64,000 nucleotides of DNA, taken from positions 12,437,112 through 12,501,111 of the forward strand of contig OX463854.1 in the NCBI GenBank assembly GCA_949825065.1, in the 5' to 3' direction. The first letter of the stretch is position 1, and each line of letters begins with the position of its first letter. Made by a program: the position numbers and the translations under genes. This document shows positions 56,640 to 64,000 of this stretch, one piece after another. The notes beneath the pieces are model-generated. The model made no database searches. It was not told the origin of the DNA and saw only the letters and a list, made by a program, of their open reading frames with translations. The stretch comes from Odontocerum albicorne (lineage: Eukaryota; Arthropoda; Insecta; Trichoptera; Odontoceridae).

Positions 56640-57025
56640 GCTATATTAATAATTAAGCTACGCTCAAACAGAGATTGTTTATTGGCCTTTCCAGTTCCCC
56701 GCTCCTCTTTCTTTACGTCGTCCTTTATTTTTCTTTTCCTTTCCTCTCCACCATCCTTTCCTTTCCTTTTGATTGATAATATCTCACTTTATATGAAAAA
56801 TAATGTTCGGGTGATTGTCCGTCTTTGTGGGGTTTGTGGGCATGTTCTCACGTATATGTTTATGGATTTCGTGGGAATGGATAGTCATTTGAATGATTTA
56901 TGCGACCACGTAACTTGCTTCATATACTTTTGTCTGGTTGGTTGGAAGAGATTGCCGCCTGGCAATAAGCCCGCCAGATTGTATTGCAATAAAAGTGTTA
57001 AATAAATAAATAATAAATAAATAAA
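56640..57025 (+). mobile_element. LINE 3' end, likely partner of the SINE, with (TAAA)n tail
   Basis: A pyrimidine-rich stretch (56700-56770) and a GT-rich stretch (56800-56930) precede GGTTGGTTGGAAGAGATTGC, GGCAATAAGCCCGCCAGATT and TTAAATAAATAAATAATAAA. The last 80 bp match the SINE tails in this window, while the upstream part does not match the SINE head, as expected of the LINE that mobilises them. A similar GGAAGAGAT...CGCC end is common in insect LINEs. Confidence 0.6.
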
Positions 57026-57029
57026 TAAT

Positions 57030-57755
57030 TATCGAATTATAATAACGGACTTGATTGTCATGAAAATATAGCACTAGTTCGTACAAGAGTTATAAATTTT
57101 CATTTGATAAATATAAAATATTTTAAAATTGTTTTACTAAAAAGGAGAATTTTATTTCAAAAGATCATCTATTTTTATTTCAATGGATTATCAAATATTA
57201 TGTATATTATTCTAATTTGTGTTTCTAATTGGAAAAAAATAATCAATAAATATTAACGATAAACACGCTTGAGTATTAAAAAATATGAATTAGATGTAAA
57301 CGGTTATGATCGGTAAAATAAAAGTTTCTGTTGATAATAAATAAAATATGACATCTAGCGAACATACGAGTATGTCATATTCAAATAAAAACAATAATCC
57401 ATTCCAAATTTTTTTTTATTCATTTTTCCGAAATTCTCCTATTAGAAGCACAGGTTGGGATAATATTCATAAAATATAATCCTTTGAAATAAAACAGATA
57501 AAATTAGCATTTTTTAGTAAAACAATTTAAAAAAATTTTTTTACGTGAAAATTTATAACTCGTCAAAAATATATTTCCATAAATTATAATGATCGAACAC
57601 ACTCCGGAAAGGTAGCAAAAATATGACATCTTTGAAATGCCAGTTCATATTTCGCGGATGGCTGGACGCGTAATATTTCAGCACTTCAATATCTTCTGCG
57701 AGTCTACGAGTGTAACGTATTCAAATATTAAGCTATCATAAGGTACGTAATTATA
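57030..57755. other. AT-rich stretch without recognised feature
   Basis: No ORF or repeat that I can support. Confidence 0.35.
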
Positions 57756-57759
57756 CATA

Positions 57760-59046
57760 TTAGGTCCTTACATATGAAATTGGCGTTTTGTTTGGGAGGA
57801 ACATAAAGTTGATTTTTTTTTAATATAATATATTTATTTAATCAAAGTATGTACCATTGCTATCTATGCACTTTTGCCATCTCATAGGTAGTTCATCGAT
57901 CCCTTTACTAAAAAAACCATTCGGACGGGAATCAATAAAATCTTTGAAGTCGGTTTGGACTGCCCCATCGGAGTTGAATTTTTTCCCTTGCAAGAAGTTA
58001 TCCAAATTTCGAAAAAAATAGTAATCTATTGGGGCAAGGTCCGGAGAGTACGGTGGATGTCTTAGACATTCCAATTGAAGCTCTTCTAATTTGGTAGCCG
58101 TCTGTTGTGCAGTGTGTGGTCTAGCGTTATCATGAAGCAGCAGTGGCCTAGAGCGATTAACCAGCCTCGGTTGTTTAGCAGCTAGCTTTTTCATCATGGT
58201 TTGCAGTTGCTGACAATAGACATCTGCCGTAATCGTCTGGCCAGATTTAAGAAAGCTGTAGTGAACGACACCAGCACTAGTCCACTAAACGCTCACAAGT
58301 AACTTTTTTGGAGTCAATTTTCGCTTGGGGCATGGTTTGGCTGGTTCGGCAGGGTTCAGCCATTGCGATGAGCGCTTCCGATTATCATACAGGATCCACT
58401 TTTCATCACAGGTAATGATTCGATTCAAAATCCCTTCATTATTTTGCCAGTTGAGTAATGCAACGCAGCAGTCAACGCGCGTTTGTTGATTTGCTTCACT
58501 CAATTCGTGAGGTACCCACCTTTCAAGCCTTTTCACCTTCCCAATTTGCTTCAAGTGGATTAAAACAGTTTTATCACTAACACCGCAGCCTGCAGCTAAC
58601 TCGGACGTGGTTTGCGATGGATCCGCTTCCACAATAGCCTTCAATTCTTCATTATCAACTTTGGTCTCCGGCCGTCCACGGGGCTTGTTCTGCAGGTCGA
58701 AATTTCCAGAACGAAAACGTTGGAACCAAAAACGCACTGTGTTGTCTTTTGCGGCACCGTCGCCATACACATCATTAATCCTTCGAGCCGTTTCTGCAGC
58801 ACTGGTGCCACGGTGGAACTCGTACTCGTAAATAACGCGATATTTCAAGTTTTCCATTTTGTAAACTGAGTGACGCAAAGAAAAAAAACAATTGAGGAAA
58901 AAACAAATGAATTATAATTTTCGAAACACAAATACTTGAGTAAATAGCTGTATAAATTTGAATTTGGAATTCCTAACCAAAGAGAAGATATTTGAGATCA
59001 AAGTTGCCAGTACGGCAAAACGCCAATTTCATATGTAAGGACCTAA
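57760..59046 (-). mobile_element. Mariner element, cecropia/Hsmar1-like, nearly intact
   Basis: TA duplications (57758-57759 and 59047-59048) flank perfect 31-bp terminal inverted repeats (57760-57790 and 59016-59046) starting TTAGGTCCTTACATATGAAA. The 1287-bp length is standard. The minus-strand transposase has a single stop codon. Identical TIRs and one lesion point to recent insertion. Confidence 0.97.
57838..58878 (-). pseudogene. Mariner transposase (cecropia/Hsmar1-like) with one internal amber codon
   Basis: A cut-and-paste transposase that binds the 31-bp TIRs. 346 codons in one frame from the ATG at 58878; MENLKYRV (ATG at 58857) is the more usual start, giving 339 residues. Residues numbered from 58878: HTH1 about 14-60 with FWFQRFRSGNFD, GRP at 68-70, HTH2 about 76-118, linker WVPHEL at 121-126, first catalytic Asp 158 in TCDEKW, Asp 250 in HDNARPH and Asp 285 in YSPDLAPIDYYFF, giving the DD34D spacing. 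Codon 198 (58287-58285) is TAG where family members have Trp (WW pair). It ends KCIDSNGTYFD. Very close in layout to the transposase domain of primate SETMAR. No other break is visible. Confidence 0.97.
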
Positions 59047-59324
59047 TATAACATATAAATTAACGTTACTTAAAGTAAACTTTATTTTCCCCTTAATTCT
59101 TTAATCTGTATTTTTAAATATAAGCAATGCCACTCGTATGCTAATTAAATCATATTTGATAATAATAAATCACACTGATTTAAAATTCATCTGTATTATA
59201 CACATCAAAACAATGAACTACAATAGTATTAATATTTTCATAACTCAATCAAGTCAGTCGCAATGATTTTTGTTTTACATGCTGAACATAATATATAATT
59301 CTTTGTATTACATAATTTTAAGTG

Positions 59325-59509
59325 ACATACATGCAAAAGCCTAGTTTACTGGGGATACGACAAATGAAAGGCAACAAACCCAAATCCATTAAAATTGCAT
59401 ATCCAAATTAAATTACCTGTTGTTTTTTCGCAAATTATGTATATTTCTTGTCACGTGTAATGTGTAATAATAATAATGAAATAATAATAATAAAATAATA
59501 ATAATAATA

Positions 59510-59588
<79 letters not shown>

Positions 59589-59660
59589 GTAATAATAATA
59601 ACAATAATAATAATAATAATAATAAATAATAATAATAATACTAATAATATTAATAATAAA
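59325..59660 (+). mobile_element. LINE 3' end (family D) with a long (TAA)n tract
   Basis: CATGCAAAAGCCTAGTTTAC, TGGGGATACGACAAATGAAA, GGCAACAAACCCAAATCCAT and TTCTTGTCACGTGTAATG lead into about 190 bp of TAA repeats (59465-59660), with interruptions at the edges. The Leu or Ile runs on the minus strand are artefacts of the tract. Confidence 0.85.
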
Positions 59661-59718
59661 AATAAGTATGCAGGATTATATTTCATCACATGATAATACA
59701 TTTCCATGTACAGAACAA

Positions 59719-59880
59719 TCAGGTGGTTTTATATCTACGTGGCAATCACTTTCAAGCAATCAATAAGATGATTAAGAGGTTTAAAGTCAAAGCTATACTG
59801 GAACCCTTATTTAAACGAATTGGGTTTTAACAGAAATCGAATACGTACTCTAAGACAGAAGACCAACTAAACCAAGAAGC
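59719..59880 (-). mobile_element. tRNA-derived SINE, diverged
   Basis: Minus strand: TTCTTGGTTTAGTTGGTCTT (A box), GTACGTATTCGATTTCTGTT (B box), AAAACCCAATTCG, AAGGGTTCCAGTATAGCTTT and tail GCTTGAAAGTGATTGCCACG with TAAAACCACCTGATTG. Confidence 0.75.
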
Positions 59881-59884
59881 ATTG

Positions 59885-62080
59885 TATGGACTTTGATAAA
59901 ATTGATTAATTTTCAAGAATAATTATCATACTTTAGCTGTTGTGCTTGCCTCTCAACTAGAAACGAAATGTATTTGAATAAGTAAATACATATTTTTTTT
60001 ACAAACGGTGTAAAAAACATTCAAAGTCCTTAAAAAATATAATGACTTTTAAATGCTCAACGAAAAAGATGCAAAATTCTTTTTTATATCGCTTTATTTG
60101 TATGACTAGTAGAAAAAAGGCCCGAGATAATGATTTTAAAAGTTAAGTAGGATTGATTTTGCATCCTTTATAATAAAAAAACCTTTTGATAAACTTTGTC
60201 GGTCAAAATATCGATTTCTACGAACATTTTTTGTTTTTTTTTTTTAATTAAACAGGCTTTCTTATTTTAAATAAAAAAATACGTGGTGATAACATTTGAA
60301 AAAATGACCCTAGCAATATAAAAATAATACTTACACGCCAAAGAGACCCTGTTTGTTTTTTTTAAATGTTAAGAAGTCAGAGAATAATAATTATTTTGAA
60401 TGCGGAGTATTATTTTGTCTGTTAAAAAAACAAGGGATGTTTTTAACGCTCGTCTTGTTTTCGGACAACCATTTTTCTTTTGTATTTTCCAAGCCTTCTT
60501 TCTGTTTTCATAATCTTCCTGCGTAAGCCTAACTAATTATATCTTCCTTCAAATACACAAAAAAGCACGAAATGTCGGAGAGATGTTAGGCAAAATAAAT
60601 TTGTTTCTTAGCTAATATCCTCGGGCACAAAAGAATACACCAACAAAAAGTTTTCCTTAGAGTTGAAGAAAGGAAACGAGAGGAACTGGATATAAACGAC
60701 CCTTATTTTTTGCATCTTTGTTTATTTTTATGGTTCATCGAACTAGACAAATGTTTGTATGTGAAATGATTTTTCCCATGTGTATATTGTTTTTATTTAC
60801 ATACGTATTGTTTTAGAAATATTGTGGGACAGTTAAGATACAAAATAGAACAGTAAAATAAAGCAAAATGTGGAATTCAAGCAATTTACTAGAAGTGGCT
60901 TCTATAAAAAGTAATTTGATTTTTTTTAAACTACTCGTAGTTCTATGGCGTTAGTATCCTACGTCAATATTCGATCGTAAACATCGTATACGAGAATTTT
61001 CAACATCAGATATAATATTGCCAGTGCCAATGGTTTTTATGTATTAATTTTAGACCTTTTTCACCTGTATTTTTTGTGACACTTACGAACTGTTTTTCAT
61101 TCAAAATTTCTGGAGTAGATATTTATGTATGTATGTATGGTAAGCGCATACACTTTTCTATTAATTATTTGAAGTTTTTGTTTTGTTTTGAATGAAATCG
61201 TATCCATTAACAAAATCCATTAAAAAAAGTTAAAGTTAACAAATAAATAAAAGTTATCCATTAAAAACATCAAGTTATAAAAAAACTTTATAATTTCAAA
61301 TAAAATACTATAATTTTGATAAATGGTAAACTTTTAAAATGCCTCTCATTTGTTTATTTATTTTAAATATGCGGTCGGTTTAAACCTTTAACAAATTTAA
61401 AATATGAATTGACAATTAATGAGCAACTAGCTGCAACCCGTGAAATATTCACGGAAGTAAAACAAATTCTACATTTATGAAAATATATATTCATAAATGT
61501 AAAATTTGTTTAAATACTCGTATATCATTTAAACATCGTCCCCTTGTACATCGGTTCAAAAATTGTTAGCTAGGTGTTTAAAATTCGTTCAGTATCACGG
61601 ACCCACCGAGATTCAAATTTCGAATTACTTTCGGAGAGAATCCAAGTATTCGACAGCCGTACGGGTTTTGGCCTATTTATACTATGATGATATGCATATA
61701 AAAACAATGGATGGTGTAACACTCGTATCATTAAATCAATGACACAATAACAGGTTCACTACCAGTTTGAAAAAAATACAGAGTGCTAATAAATTCTACA
61801 ATAATAATTAAAATAAAATAAAAACATGAATCATTCTAATGAAACTGAATTAATCAGGAAATAAACATTAATTTTGATATAAAGTTCAATTGTAAATATT
61901 TTTAATTTACCTCGTAAAATTAATGAATTTAATATAAAAATAATAAATTAAAACATTAATGGAATTCTATCGGATTTTTTTTATTTGGAAAATATTACTC
62001 GTATATTTTGATCGCCGATTTTTTCGTTATTCTTAAGTTAAGTGAACCACGCCAGTCAGCTCGACACTGATCCATCTCAT
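59885..62080. other. AT-rich stretch without recognised gene
   Basis: Only the hairpin at 61460 stands out. No supported ORF over 60 codons. Confidence 0.35.
61460..61511. repeat. 21-bp inverted repeat, one mismatch
   Basis: Arms AAACAAATTCTACATTTATG-A and its complement at 61491-61511 around the loop AAATATATAT. Just upstream, CCGTGAA-ATA-TTCACGG forms a second small palindrome (61439-61455). Confidence 0.85.
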
Positions 62081-62084
62081 TTGA

Positions 62085-62273
62085 TTGTATAAAAAAATCC
62101 TTAGTTTTTTGTCCATTCACTTAAGATATAACAAAGGACTTATGGCGAGTACTTACGCACGATATCCCATTATAAAAAATCTCGAGGAATATTTAAGAGC
62201 AATCTTAGAAATTGATGACAGTGATCGTGTTTCATATCAAAGGAAGTCAATTGTTTTTAATCGGAAGTTTTAA
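62085..62273 (+). other. Unrecognised 62-codon open frame
   Basis: It includes MASTYARYPIIKNLEEYLRA then ILEIDDSDRVSYQRK. The mixed composition is less AT-biased than chance frames nearby. No domain recognised and no splice context evident. It could be a short exon or a transposon piece. Confidence 0.15.
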
Positions 62274-62715
62274 AATTGCTATCTTATTCAAAGAAAAAAG
62301 AGCCTTCAATTTTTTTAATGCAGTAAATAAATATCGCTTAATATTAAAATTTACAATATATCGACCTTAAGTAGATTAAACAGTTAAAAAAACACCAAAA
62401 AAAAAATAATTATCATACAATTTCGAATATAACGGCGTCATTTTGTAGTGATATTCAAAATTTCATGACAATCAACGAACTTTGTACTTCACTATTAACT
62501 TAATATATAACGATTAAGCTAATTTTGAAGCTTACAGGCGTCTAAGTTAAGGCTTAGGTGAATAAAATAATTATTTTGACAATAAGTCCCAAGGAATATA
62601 CCCGTCGGCTTTGAAACAAATTAGCTGATGATTTATTAAACGTTGGAGAAATGCATATTGTGTTTATTCTAACTGGTTATTTAGTTTTCAATTGCGCTTC
62701 CGTTGTATACAATAT

Positions 62716-62910
62716 AACCTGACGAGTTAATTACCATGTGAATTTATTTACAACCAGCCTGAAACATGTAAAAAACGTCCTAAATCAAAACAAAACTTCA
62801 ACCCAACTGAACAAGACTTCAACAAAGGAAAATGCGTAAAAATGAGAATCAAATCCGCAATATTCAGATTGGAGGATTGGTTTCTTACCAACTAGGCCAC
62901 GGAAGTCATC
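62716..62910 (-). mobile_element. tRNA-derived SINE
   Basis: Minus strand: GACTTCCGTGGCCTAGTTGG (clean A box), TAAGAAACCAATCCTCCAAT, CTGAATATTGCGGATTTGAT (B box weakened), a long variable middle, and tail GTAATTAACTCGTCAGGTTA. The head is the best preserved A-box region in the window. Confidence 0.8.
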
Positions 62911-62954
62911 AAGGAGTATATGGTATTGTGTTTAACATTTGTTTAATACAGTAA

Positions 62955-63000
62955 AAACCGGCAGGTTTATTTCCAAATAGCAATATTTTACCATCAACTT
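62955..63000 (-). mobile_element. SINE tail fragment
   Basis: Minus strand: AAATATTGCTATTTGGAAAT and AAACCTGCCGGTTTTTAC, the GCAATA...CGCCnGGTT end of the family. Confidence 0.5.
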
Positions 63001-63477
63001 AAAAAATATTATAAAGAACTGAAGGAGTAAAAAGATTGTTATACAGGCATTTTGCCAAATATGTTATCGAAGTTGTTAAAGTTATGAACAAAAATATTTT
63101 CAATGACAATAAGTTAACATAAGAGTATATTGCGATTATCACATAATTTAATTTCTTTCGAAAAACGGCAATTCTAAGGTTAAACAAAAAGATAAATACA
63201 AATTAAAATAATTCAGTTACGTTTATTCACATGTAAAAATATTCACACTTCTTTTTGTTATATTTATTTTTGGCTGTAATGCCGAAGGTCACTTTTGATG
63301 GGAGAAATCCAATTAACGGGAAGAAAGAAAAAAATCACTTAAATCAAAATTCGTTATATAATTTATCACCAAATTTTACTAATCATTTTTGTTCTGTTCA
63401 AAAATATTTTTATATTTTACTTTTTCGCAAACATTTTCAATGATATTTTGTTCTTATTGATAGGGTAAAACATGAAT

Positions 63478-63992
63478 GAAAGAACTACCAAGAGAATATT
63501 CCTCTTATTCGTCGTGACCTCAATGCAGAAAAGCGTGACCCACACAGATACCGCTGTAGTTAGGCAATACCAAATACTAAAGGCAAACCCGTAGTACTCA
63601 TTGCCTGGTCGTTTCAGCGTAAAGATGTTCTACCTTTACTTTTGCAGCTCTCCATATTGACACGAGGCTTTCAGTTAAATGTGACCGAAGAACTTAAAAA
63701 TACGACGAATGCAAGAATGCAAGTATTCCTGAAATATTCAATCCTTACAAAATGGAGGCATGTGTTGGTCGTTTCGTCTATGAAACAACAAGCAACCATC
63801 TCAAACAAATATCGAAAAAATCTATCCTTAATCTTTCTATGGCCTTTGTTGTTAATTTTTTTGAGGTGTAAAGAAATATTGAGAAAATTGGGTCTTAAAC
63901 AAGACGTATTTTCTCTACTCGAGAGATGTATGTTTCCCTACATAAGTCTCAGACTCGAAATATCACTCGTAGCCATACCTTTTTTCTTTTGA
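63478..63992 (+). pseudogene. Unrecognised interrupted open frame at the window edge
   Basis: One frame reads KNYQENIPLIRRDLNAEKRD then PHRYRCS and a TAG at 63561-63563. It stays open for the next 143 codons to TGA at 63990-63992 (AIPNTKGKPVVLIAWSFQRK, then LSILTRGFQLNVTEELKNTT). The first two thirds look protein-like, with balanced charge and mixed codons. I recognise no domain. It may be a remnant of a gene or transposon read through one stop. Confidence 0.25.
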
Positions 63993-64000
63993 TTTCAATT

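Noticed and set aside
59413..59707. Leu- or Ile-rich frames on the minus strand
   Set aside because: Translation of a (TAA)n microsatellite.

Overview
The window reads as AT-rich, gene-poor insect (arthropod) chromosomal DNA. The case for an insect rests on two mariner transposons of different subfamilies, a tRNA-derived SINE whose 3' end matches a LINE tail common in insects, Penelope-like elements, and several RTE- and Jockey-type LINE remnants. No complete host gene could be supported, and I see no rRNA, no functional tRNA and no CRISPR array. A 200-base run of N at 24861-25060 is an assembly gap. The order cannot be named from the sequence alone.

Layout. 1-8584 is a compositionally distinct block (C far above G on the + strand, many tandem repeats, no long ORF). 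It ends in a putative 627-bp LTR (7958-8584) with an adjacent primer-binding-site-like sequence, so it looks like a large non-coding LTR retroelement derivative read on the - strand. 8.7-29 kb is a graveyard of RTE-type LINE 3' ends, SINE copies, two MITE-like elements (13343-14068 and 21324-21523), a Penelope-like element split by a LINE insertion (20205-21310), an indel-free 40-bp minisatellite (17129-18048) and a ~150-bp satellite (26830-28330). 29-47 kb holds a 36-bp minisatellite open in both strands, more LINE ends, a second Penelope-like copy with a recognisable GIY-YIG nuclease region (38880-39640), a transposase remnant, Jockey-type reverse transcriptase remains and a CpG-richer stretch followed by a possible first coding exon (40560-41455). 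47-64 kb holds an irritans-type mariner (50180-51447), a nearly intact cecropia-type mariner (57760-59046) with perfect 31-bp TIRs and one stop codon, further SINEs, a (TAA)n-tailed LINE end and an unrecognised partly open frame at the right edge.

How the parts relate. The SINE heads carry RNA polymerase III A and B boxes, and their 3' ends match the LINE-type end at 56640-57025, which suggests they were mobilised by that LINE. One RTE family ends in (GAA)n and left two clean insertions with 14- and 17-bp target-site duplications; one of these disrupts a Penelope-like element whose uninterrupted counterpart is also in the window. The 40-bp minisatellite starts exactly where a LINE copy ends and seems to be amplified from its tail. 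The most noteworthy items are the LTR-linked non-coding block, the young mariner, the hammerhead-like core in the Penelope terminal repeats, and the unclassified 726-bp MITE with repeated internal motifs.
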